This document shows, in pieces, positions 7,831 to 14,669 of a stretch of DNA of 18,743 bases (position 1 is the stretch's first letter; each line of letters starts with the position of its first letter). The stretch is from Deltaproteobacteria bacterium (GTDB lineage: Bacteria > Desulfobacterota > Desulfobacteria > Desulfobacterales > JAFDDL01). The notes under the pieces are model-generated. The model did no database searches. It was given only the letters and a program-made list of their open reading frames with translations, and had not been told where the DNA came from. The translations under genes were made by a program, and so were the position numbers. Where the stretch lies: positions 1-18,743 of the forward strand of contig JAFDDL010000064.1 in NCBI GenBank assembly GCA_019310865.1. Reading direction: 5' to 3'.

Positions 7831-8808
7831 TCACCCATCGAGGGCTTTTGTGACGGCATCAATTATTTTCTGCTCACTGGGCAGAAATTCCGCTTCTAGC
7901 TTCGGAGAAAAAGGGATGGGACAAAACGGTCCACCCACCCGCAGAATCGGAGCGTCCAGGTAGTCAAAGGCCTCTTCAGCAACCATCGCTGCGATTTCCG
8001 CACCGCTGCCGGCAAACTTCACCTCTTCATGAACGATCACCAGCCGATGTGTCTTTTTCACCGACGCCAAAATGGTCTCGGTATCTAAGGGCAGCAGCGT
8101 CCGGGGATCCACGACCTCCGCTTCAACTCCGGATTCGGCGAGTGTCCCAGCGGCGCTCAGACTTCGACCCACCATCTGCCCGGTGGCCACAATGGTCACG
8201 TCGCGGCCTTCGCGCTTGATGTCCGCCCGGCCGATGGGAATTTCATAGGCGTCTTCCGGCACTTCGTCTTCCACACCATAGAGCATCTTGTTCTCTAAAA
8301 ACACAACCGGATTGTTGTCGCGAATTGCCGAGATGAGAAGCCCCTTGGCATCGCAGGGTGTGCTGGGCATCACAACTTTCAGACCGGGCACGTGCATAAA
8401 CCAGGCCTCGAGCGATTGGGAGTGCTGCGCCCCGACTGCCATCCCGACCCCATATGTAGTTCGTATGACGACAGGAACCTTGGCCCGCCCGCCGAACATG
8501 TACCTCATTTTCGCCGCCTGGTTGAAAATCTGGTCCATGGCAACGCCGACAAAATCAACGAACATAATCTCGGCCACCGGTCGCAGCCCGCATACCGCCG
8601 CTCCGACTGCCGCACCCACAAATCCGCTCTCGGTAATCGGTGTGTCCCGCACCCGTTTTGCTCCGAATTTATCGTAAAGACCCTGGGTGATCCCAAGGGG
8701 ACCACCTGGCTCTCCGATGTCAATTCCCAAGCACAGTACATTTTCATCACGTTGCATTTCTGTTTCCAGCGCACTATTGAGTGCCTGGCCGTATGTCATG
8801 GTCGCCAT
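7831..8808 (-). CDS. Thiamine-diphosphate-dependent 2-oxoacid/acetoin dehydrogenase, E1 beta subunit
   Basis: The protein of about 325 residues matches E1-beta chains of pyruvate, branched-chain or acetoin dehydrogenase complexes. It shows RVRDTPITESGFVGAAVGAA, EIMFVDFVGVAMDQI, NQAAKMRYMFGG, GAQHSQSLEAWF and PGLKVVMPSTPCDAKGLL in the expected order, then the C-terminal transketolase-like domain (VTIVATGQMV, VVDPRTLLPLD, FCPIPFSP). The frame is open to 8832, but I choose the ATG at 8808 because GGAGGG lies 7 bases upstream; the ATG at 8814 is too close to that site. It pairs with the E1-alpha gene 62 bases upstream to form the alpha2-beta2 decarboxylase. Which 2-oxo substrate it uses is not visible. 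Its stop codon abuts the acyl-CoA synthetase remnant. Confidence 0.93.
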   Translation of the reverse strand: MATMTYGQALNSALETEMQRDENVLCLGIDIGEPGGPLGITQGLYDKFGAKRVRDTPITESGFVGAAVGAAVCGLRPVAEIMFVDFVGVAMDQIFNQAAKMRYMFGGRAKVPVVIRTTYGVGMAVGAQHSQSLEAWFMHVPGLKVVMPSTPCDAKGLLISAIRDNNPVVFLENKMLYGVEDEVPEDAYEIPIGRADIKREGRDVTIVATGQMVGRSLSAAGTLAESGVEAEVVDPRTLLPLDTETILASVKKTHRLVIVHEEVKFAGSGAEIAAMVAEEAFDYLDAPILRVGGPFCPIPFSPKLEAEFLPSEQKIIDAVTKALDG

Positions 8809-8815
8809 AATCATG

Positions 8816-8821
8816 CCCTCC
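8816..8821 (-). promoter_or_regulatory. Ribosome binding site for E1 beta
   Basis: GGAGGG on the minus strand sits 7 bases before the ATG at 8808 and decides between three nearby Met codons. Confidence 0.65.
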
Positions 8822-8870
8822 ATATCGTCCAATCCGGGTTCACCGGAAATGGCTCGCGTTTTACTTCGTT

Positions 8871-9839
8871 TCAGTCCGCATACACATCCGCCAAAAGTGC
8901 TTCCGTTTCCGGTAGGGGTGCGTCTTGGGCAAATTTAACAGCCGCCGCGATTTCGTCTTCAACGTCCTGCCTGATTTTATCCACGTCCGTCTGCTGGAGA
9001 ACGCCGGCTTCCAATATCTTATTCTCAAACCGAAGAATCGGGTCTTTGTCCGCAGATTTCCAGCATTCAATGTCATCTTTTTCCCTGCAAACCTGGGGAT
9101 CTCCGACAAAATGACCGGCAATTCTAAAAGTCTTGCATTCCACAAGGGTCGGTCCGTTGCCGGTTCGGGCTCTTTGAACCGCTTCGGCTGTGGTTTCATA
9201 TACGGCGATAACATCATTTCCGTCTATCGCAACTCCCGGCATATCATAGGCAACGGCCCGGTCTGCAATGTTTTTCACGCATTGATGCTTCTCCCGGCAC
9301 AAAAGTTCTCCCATCTCATTGTTCTCGGCTACAAAAACAACCGGCAATTTCCAGGTGGCGGCCAGATTCATAGACTCGTGAACGGTTCCCTGATTGGAGG
9401 CGCCGTCGCCGAAAAAAATCACACTCACATCGTCACCCTCTCTATATTGCGCAGCTAGCCCGGCTCCCACGCCCAAGGGAAGGCCGCCACCAACAATGCC
9501 GTTTGCACCCAGAATCCCCAGGTCCATACTGGCAAGGTGGATGGAGCCGCCCTTGCCCTTGCAGTAGCCGCTTGTTTTGGCAAACAGTTCCGCCATCATT
9601 ATGTCGGTCTTTCCGCCCTTTGCAATCAGGTGCCCATGTCCGCGGTGATGGCTGGTAATGTAGTCGCGTTCCTTCAAGGTCGCACAGACACCGGCGGCAA
9701 TGGCCTCCTGGCCGATGCACAGGTGAACAAATCCGGAAAGTTTTCCGGTCATCACCAATTCATCCAGTTTTTCCTCAAACCGCCTGATTTTCATCATAAT
9801 TGAATACATCCAGATCTTCTTTTCGTCGGAAAGTTGCAT
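8871..9839 (-). CDS. Thiamine-diphosphate-dependent 2-oxoacid/acetoin dehydrogenase, E1 alpha subunit
   Basis: This 322-residue protein has the thiamine-diphosphate motif beginning GDG at residues 144-146 (GDGASNQGTVHESMNLAA) and ending at the Asn pair 173-174 (AENN). It also has the expected YITSHHRGHGHLIAKG and GKGGSIHLASM segments and the late phosphorylation-loop-like region around AGHFVGDP. After AENN the sequence reads EMGELLCREKHQ instead of the GYxxSTPxxxQ common in pyruvate dehydrogenases, so the substrate pocket may differ. The length fits the acetoin/bacterial alpha type. The ATG at 9839 follows GGAGA at 7 bases. It lies 123 bases after E2, the widest gap inside the array apart from the synthetase scar. 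Confidence 0.93.
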   Translation of the reverse strand: MQLSDEKKIWMYSIMMKIRRFEEKLDELVMTGKLSGFVHLCIGQEAIAAGVCATLKERDYITSHHRGHGHLIAKGGKTDIMMAELFAKTSGYCKGKGGSIHLASMDLGILGANGIVGGGLPLGVGAGLAAQYREGDDVSVIFFGDGASNQGTVHESMNLAATWKLPVVFVAENNEMGELLCREKHQCVKNIADRAVAYDMPGVAIDGNDVIAVYETTAEAVQRARTGNGPTLVECKTFRIAGHFVGDPQVCREKDDIECWKSADKDPILRFENKILEAGVLQQTDVDKIRQDVEDEIAAAVKFAQDAPLPETEALLADVYAD

Positions 9840-9955
9840 AAGGCTATCTCCATTATAAATTTATGTTTCTTTGCGTGAAATATTAATGAATAAAAACATA
9901 ACAACTGAACCCCTTTCATTTTGCTGGTCGATCAGCTAAAGAGACCGACTGGTGC

Positions 9956-9971
9956 ATGAGCACTAGCTCAT
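9956..9971. repeat. Perfect 6-bp inverted repeat over the E2 stop codon
   Basis: ATGAGC-ACTA-GCTCAT forms a six-pair stem with a four-base loop that includes the E2 stop codon (9963-9965). It lies at the head of the 123-base E2/E1-alpha gap. It could protect or process the transcript. There is no T-run, so I do not call it a terminator. Confidence 0.35.
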
Positions 9972-11291
9972 AATCAGATAAGGGTTTTCAAGATATTTTC
10001 CGACCGTTCCCAGAAACGCATGGGCCGGCAAGCCATCGACAACGCAATGGTTCCAGGTGAGGCTGAGAATCATCATCCATCTGAGGCATATTTCGCCCCG
10101 GTACTCAGCCGGTTTCCGCTTGGCCCTGCCGACGCCGAGGATGCCGGTTTCCGGCGCTCTCAGGATCGGGGTGAATCCATCCACATCCATCATGCTTGAG
10201 TTGGACAGGGTGAATGTTCCGCCGGAGACCTCATCTGGACTCAAGGTGCCGGCTCTGGCTTTGGCGGCCAGACTTCTTGCTTCACGACCAATTTGCATAA
10301 GTCCCTTTTGGTCGCAGCGCTTCAGTACCGGCACGATCAGGCCCTCGGGCAGGGCCACGGCTACCCCCACATTCACATTCCCATGGAGACGAATCTCTTC
10401 GCCAACAAGTGTGGAATTTATCCTTGGATGTTTCGTTAAAGCCCGGGATACAGCCAGGATGAAAATATCGTTGAAGGATATTTTAACCGTTTCATCCTTT
10501 TTGTATGCCTCGCGCATACTGTCCCGAAAACGTACCATCTCAGTTACGTCTACCTCTAGAAAAGAGGTAAGTTGGGCAGCTGTTTGAAGGCTGGTCTTCA
10601 TATTATCGCCGATACTTCTTCTCATACCTGCATATGGAATCAGCTCGGCTGAGACCGGTTCAGGCGCTGGTGCGTTTTTGCCGGACAGCAACTTTTCAAC
10701 ATCCGATTTGACGATCTTGCCGCCGGTACCGGTCCCTATAATATCCGAGGTGTCCAGATCAGCCTGTTCTGCAACCTTTTTTGCCAGGGGCGATATCTTT
10801 TGAGGGTCTGCCGCGATTTCGTGATGGGTCTTAACATCGGTCTCGGTTACCCGGCCCTTGGGGCCGGTGGCGACCACCGCCGAAAGATCCACGCCAAGCT
10901 CTTTGCCAAGGCGCCTTGCTGAAGGGGTTGCTTTGACAAACGCCTTCCTGGTTTGGGCGGCTGAATTTTTTGAAGCCGGAATGCCTTGTCTGTTCGATTC
11001 GACAGTACTCGGGTCTTTTGCAGGATGCGTATCCACACGCTCAAGCCTCTCTCCGAGTTCAGCCAAAATACCCAAAAGCTCTCCCACTTGGGCTGTCGCA
11101 CCCTCAGCTCGGATAATCTGGTGCAGAATGCCGTCAGCCATTGCCTCAACTTCGTTTACGATCTTATCCGTTTCCACTTCGAAGAGGGGCTCTCCTTTGG
11201 TGACTTGCTCCCCTTCGTTTTTTAACCACTGGATGATCTTGCCCTCTGTCATGGTCATACCCCACTGGGGCATATATACGTTTATTGCCAT
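9963..11291 (-). CDS. Dihydrolipoyl acyltransferase (E2) with one lipoyl domain and two subunit-binding domains
   Basis: From the ATG at 11291 the protein is 442 residues. Residues 1-78 are a lipoyl domain with lipoylation Lys43 in EVETDKIVNE. Two peripheral subunit-binding domains follow: TPSARRLGKELGVDLSAVV...GPKGRVTETDV at 122-153 and ISPLAKKVAEQADLDTSDI...GTGGKIVKSDV at 166-198. Residues about 215-442 are the acyltransferase domain, with the active site NHCVVDG (His415, Asp419); the usual first Asp of DHRVxDG is Asn. Most bacterial E2 proteins have a single binding domain. The frame is open back to 11549, but those 86 residues overlap the VOC gene and have no E2 similarity. It is 37 bases after the VOC gene. 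Together with E1 it would form acyl-CoA; an E3 is not encoded here. Confidence 0.93.
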   Translation of the reverse strand: MAINVYMPQWGMTMTEGKIIQWLKNEGEQVTKGEPLFEVETDKIVNEVEAMADGILHQIIRAEGATAQVGELLGILAELGERLERVDTHPAKDPSTVESNRQGIPASKNSAAQTRKAFVKATPSARRLGKELGVDLSAVVATGPKGRVTETDVKTHHEIAADPQKISPLAKKVAEQADLDTSDIIGTGTGGKIVKSDVEKLLSGKNAPAPEPVSAELIPYAGMRRSIGDNMKTSLQTAAQLTSFLEVDVTEMVRFRDSMREAYKKDETVKISFNDIFILAVSRALTKHPRINSTLVGEEIRLHGNVNVGVAVALPEGLIVPVLKRCDQKGLMQIGREARSLAAKARAGTLSPDEVSGGTFTLSNSSMMDVDGFTPILRAPETGILGVGRAKRKPAEYRGEICLRWMMILSLTWNHCVVDGLPAHAFLGTVGKYLENPYLIMS

Positions 11292-11328
11292 TGTATTCTC
11301 TTCTAAAGCCTTTTGTGCCTGACAATAA

Positions 11329-12684
11329 TTACGGATACGTCTCATCCGGTTCGGGCAACCCTCCCGGCGGTGGTTTAAATATTTCGCTGATAAAGGAAAG
11401 ATCGTCGGTGGTATCGAAATAGTTAAACCCGATCCCCTTGCAGCTGCCGCTGAATATCGAGCGGTAGCCGTTTTGGGAAAGCGATTCGGCAGTGGCATCA
11501 AAGTTCGCCACATCAAACAAAACGTGATGCAGGCCTTCGCCATGGTCATTTAAATGTTTTGCATAGATACTGTCACCCGCCACCGGCTCGATTAACTCGA
11601 TCATCACATCATCGATCATGGCAACCGCCACCTTAAACGAATGGGCGACCGTTTCATCCCCCTCTTTCATATTGCCGACGTTGGAAGAATCAAAATGATG
11701 GATACCCCATGGTCCGATACCGAACTTGTCCCAGTATTTTTTTACGGACTCCGGCACACTGCGCACCACAACCGACACTTGGGCAATTTTATTAAACACC
11801 GGCTTTTTCATTTTAAACTCCTTGGTCCCTTTGGGCACCTCGGCGATCATCTCCAATCCATTGCCGTCTATGTCTCTGATATAATTAAACCACAGTTCCG
11901 CCGTACCATCGTCGGTATCAAGGGCATACTTTGGAGACTCCAGAATATTCAATTTCTTTTTTCGACAAAATTCCGTCACTGCAAAGACATCGTCTGTTTC
12001 AAGACACATCTCCATGATCCCAAAATCGGCATAATTCGTCACAAATGGCATGGGGAGGCCGCGGGGTTTCATGAACTCGGAAATCTCAATCATCCCCCCC
12101 CCTTGGCTGCACCCGAGGAGACATGAGCGAACCTGGGTCCCCTCTACGCCGGACACCTCGTCCACCAACCCCGAAAACTGCTCATGGACTGATTGGACGC
12201 CCCCGAACCTTCCATCCGCCTGGTACGCATCCCCTGAAACAAACTCTATGAGGTTGCCCTCAGGATCCCTTCCATAGACAAAGTTGTGCTTGCCGCGCCC
12301 TGGAATGGTGGTGGACTTGGGTTGAGAAGCGAAATTGATCTTCTCGGAATACCCCTTATAAAATTCCTCGACATCAGAGACCGCGATACTAAACTTATTG
12401 ATGCCCAGGTCACACAGTCGTATGGTGCCTGACCTTATGGGCTTAGGCCTTGGCAGGACCATCGCTATCAACTCGGTCATGATCCCTCCGGCCGGTTGAT
12501 TGAACATTATCCCCTTGAAATTATGCAGCTCTTGCCTGAATACTTCCGGCAGACCATTCCAGATATCACTGAACTCTGCCATGACATCTGTATTCTCCAA
12601 GGTCTTGACGTAGAATTCCTTCATAACTTCATAATCTTTCACACCGATTCCAAAATGATGCATACCTCTTGCAAGTCTATTCAT
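11329..12684 (-). CDS. Triple-domain VOC (glyoxalase/bleomycin-resistance fold) protein
   Basis: This 451-residue protein contains three vicinal-oxygen-chelate-like domains. The first (about 5-152) runs from MHHFGIGVKDYEVMKEFY to RDPEGNLIEFVS. The second (about 160-285) ends IRDIDGNGLEMIAEVP. The third (about 295-445) begins FNKIAQVSVVVRSVPES and contains KYWDKFGIGPW and GEGLHHVLFDV, resembling methylmalonyl-CoA epimerase/dioxygenase-type modules. Single VOC enzymes are 120-180 residues, and extradiol dioxygenases have two domains, so three is unusual. Candidate metal ligands (His9 or 10, Glu near 149, His in GLHHV, Glu in SEIFKP) are present but cannot be assigned by eye. AAAGGAGCG precedes the ATG. 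It lies between the DUF885 and E2 genes with gaps under 40 bases. Isomerase, lyase or dioxygenase activity are all possible. Confidence 0.85.
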   Translation of the reverse strand: MNRLARGMHHFGIGVKDYEVMKEFYVKTLENTDVMAEFSDIWNGLPEVFRQELHNFKGIMFNQPAGGIMTELIAMVLPRPKPIRSGTIRLCDLGINKFSIAVSDVEEFYKGYSEKINFASQPKSTTIPGRGKHNFVYGRDPEGNLIEFVSGDAYQADGRFGGVQSVHEQFSGLVDEVSGVEGTQVRSCLLGCSQGGGMIEISEFMKPRGLPMPFVTNYADFGIMEMCLETDDVFAVTEFCRKKKLNILESPKYALDTDDGTAELWFNYIRDIDGNGLEMIAEVPKGTKEFKMKKPVFNKIAQVSVVVRSVPESVKKYWDKFGIGPWGIHHFDSSNVGNMKEGDETVAHSFKVAVAMIDDVMIELIEPVAGDSIYAKHLNDHGEGLHHVLFDVANFDATAESLSQNGYRSIFSGSCKGIGFNYFDTTDDLSFISEIFKPPPGGLPEPDETYP

Positions 12685-12720
12685 TACAACGCTCCTTTCT
12701 ATACATTTTAAGTCAGTGGT

Positions 12721-14415
12721 TTATGTTCTGTTTTTAACCTTTTCGACAATTCGATCTACATGCTTCTCCAGGATGAGCAGCGGCAGCGATCCCCATTCCA
12801 ATATGGTGCGGTGGTATTTCCGGATGTCGAATTTGTCTCCCAGAGCAGCTTTTGCCTTTTCCCTGATTTCCATCATCTTTAGGCTACCGATTTTATAGGC
12901 CAGGACAAATCCGGGATTGGCCAAGGACGAAAGTCCGATTAGATTGAACCGGCTCTTTTCATCCAGATCGGGTTTGTATTTACCCAGAAAGTCCATGGCT
13001 TCTTCCAGCGACCAGCCCTTTGCATGAATACCGGTGTCGATGGTTAGAAAATTAATCAGGATCAAGTCCATTTGCAGCCGGCCGTATTCAGCGTATAAAT
13101 CTTCATACATCCCCATCTCGCCGGCCAGAATAGCGGCATACTCGGCCCAGCCCTCGGTGTAAGCCGTCACAAGAGACGCTCTGGCAAGTGGATGCAGGTC
13201 TTCATTTTCCATGGTCAGGGCGATCTGGAAGTGATGGCCGGGTGTCATTTCATGATACGCCAAGGGCGGGATGTCGCACGGATCCCGGTTTTCAATGTTT
13301 GCCCCGTTATAGAAGTAATTCCCCATGGGTTTTACCGGCGGCATGGGCGGGCTGTAAAACCCGTACTCAAGCTGGGGCTCCATTTCCGGGGCCATTCGGG
13401 TTGCCAGGCACTCGGCTTTGGGGATATCTATAAAATAATCTTTCAACAGGGGAAGAATTTTGTGAAGATAGGCATTTAACCGCTCACCGAACACTTCAGG
13501 TGTTTTCATGGCCCGCGTGGGATCTTTCAACACCATATCCGTAAATTCCGACATGGTGCCATCGAATCCGAGCGACTTTCGAATCGCTTCCATCCGTTCG
13601 AGGTTTATATTTCGGTGTGTTTCCGCCAGGGTGAATATTTCCTCCGGCGTCATATCCAGGGTTGTGTGGTATTTCACATTCTCCTTGTAAAATGCTTCAC
13701 CACCGGGATATTGACGGATCGACACGGTTTTCGGTGCGTTTTCTTTGTAGGCACCATCGAGAAAGGTGACCATTTCCCTCAGTAAATCATTTAGGGCGCG
13801 AACCATTTGCCGTGACCCCGTGATGGCTGTGTCAACGTCGGCGGCATCGATACCGGCGAGTTTCTCTTTTGTCAAAACGAGAGGGTGGTCTTTCAGCGAA
13901 ATAATGAAGCCCTGGTACATGGCAACAGCATTTTCGATGACCCGCCTGGGAAGGAATGCCCCAATTTCAGCCTGGCATTCGGTTTTTTCTTTTTGCTGGG
14001 CAACCATCTGAGACAGACTTTCCAGCAGTTTCATATAGGAAGTCAGATGAATTGGGTCTGCCGGCGGATAATTTTTCAGGTAATTGAATGATAGGGGGAA
14101 AACGTTCATCCACGGCTCGGTGACAAATTTGCTCCAATAAAATTTATAGTCGCTGATAATTGCGTCACATCGAAACTTGACGATATCCAGAAGAATTTCG
14201 TCGTCATGGGTCAGGTTTGATTGGTCCATCGCTTCTGCGCGGTCACGTATGGCACCTGCGCTCTGTGCGTTTTCTCTGGCCGCATTTTCCGATAGATCCG
14301 GAAAATTTACGGCAACATGGTCCCCAGGACAGACAAGTGTTTCCCAACCGGACATTTTGGTTTTGAGTCTATAACAATCATCAGCAATGTGTTTAACCGC
14401 GTCAGATATGTTCAT
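12721..14415 (-). CDS. DUF885 family metallopeptidase-like protein
   Basis: This 564-residue protein has the hallmarks of the DUF885 family (PF05960 type): LAYHEMTPGHHFQ with His388, Glu389 and His394/395, followed by TEGWAEYA with Glu421 and Glu425. These fit a zincin-like metal site (HE-x4-H plus downstream Glu). There is no signal peptide, while many DUF885 relatives are exported; this one should be cytoplasmic. AAGGA lies about 10 bases before the ATG. It is the first gene downstream of the sigma-54 promoter and so leads the leftward array. Peptidase activity is assumed from the family; in this setting it may cleave a peptide or amide conjugate of the imported substrate. Confidence 0.88.
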   Translation of the reverse strand: MNISDAVKHIADDCYRLKTKMSGWETLVCPGDHVAVNFPDLSENAARENAQSAGAIRDRAEAMDQSNLTHDDEILLDIVKFRCDAIISDYKFYWSKFVTEPWMNVFPLSFNYLKNYPPADPIHLTSYMKLLESLSQMVAQQKEKTECQAEIGAFLPRRVIENAVAMYQGFIISLKDHPLVLTKEKLAGIDAADVDTAITGSRQMVRALNDLLREMVTFLDGAYKENAPKTVSIRQYPGGEAFYKENVKYHTTLDMTPEEIFTLAETHRNINLERMEAIRKSLGFDGTMSEFTDMVLKDPTRAMKTPEVFGERLNAYLHKILPLLKDYFIDIPKAECLATRMAPEMEPQLEYGFYSPPMPPVKPMGNYFYNGANIENRDPCDIPPLAYHEMTPGHHFQIALTMENEDLHPLARASLVTAYTEGWAEYAAILAGEMGMYEDLYAEYGRLQMDLILINFLTIDTGIHAKGWSLEEAMDFLGKYKPDLDEKSRFNLIGLSSLANPGFVLAYKIGSLKMMEIREKAKAALGDKFDIRKYHRTILEWGSLPLLILEKHVDRIVEKVKNRT

Positions 14416-14513
14416 TTCTATATTTTCCTTGCTTTGTATTTTCCATCTTGTTCGAAATCACCGGCTTCGGCTGATGCATCGTAAGTGCCTTCGGAGTCTC
14501 ACAGGTTTTATGT

Positions 14514-14529
14514 AGCAATTTGCATGCCA
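14514..14529 (-). promoter_or_regulatory. Sigma-54 (-24/-12) promoter of the leftward array
   Basis: On the minus strand the sequence is TGGCATGCAAATTGCT. It matches every fixed position of the sigma-54 consensus TGGCAYRNNNNTTGCW, with the correct spacing between the GG and GC elements. It points toward the DUF885 gene, whose ATG is about 85-90 bases downstream of the predicted start of transcription (about 14501-14503). A sigma-54-interacting regulator is encoded divergently just beyond. A sigma-54 promoter needs an enhancer-binding activator, so the array is probably inducible. Confidence 0.85.
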
Positions 14530-14602
14530 ATAAATGCAGGCTTGTATCTATCTGATAATAAACGGGATAAAATAGAAACAATTAGTGAAAACATTGGCCC
14601 TG

Positions 14603-14635
14603 CCGGTATTTCAGCAAGGTATGCGGAAATATCAG
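14603..14635. promoter_or_regulatory. Candidate upstream activator site (inverted repeat)
   Basis: GGTATTTC at 14605-14612 and GAAATATC at 14626-14633 form an inverted repeat matching at 7 of 8 positions, with half-site centres 21 bases apart. The centre is about 90 bases upstream of the -24 element, where sigma-54 activators usually bind. No other strong repeat was seen in 14416-14669. This stretch may also be decayed coding sequence of the regulator, so the call is tentative. Confidence 0.3.
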
Positions 14636-14669
14636 TAATAAAGTTGACTCAAAACACCTTTTAGGGTTT

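Noticed and set aside
8392..9114. A 240-codon open frame on the plus strand
   Set aside because: It is antisense to the E1-beta and E1-alpha genes, spans their junction, and shows no protein family pattern.
7831..11291. Firm naming of the complex as acetoin dehydrogenase (acoABC)
   Set aside because: Subunit sizes and sigma-54 control fit, but E1/E2 chains for pyruvate, branched-chain and acetoin substrates cannot be told apart by eye, and the E1-alpha pocket segment after AENN is atypical.
11292..11549. An N-terminal extension of 86 residues on E2
   Set aside because: It overlaps the end of the VOC gene, has no E2 similarity, and the lipoyl domain begins cleanly at the ATG at 11291.
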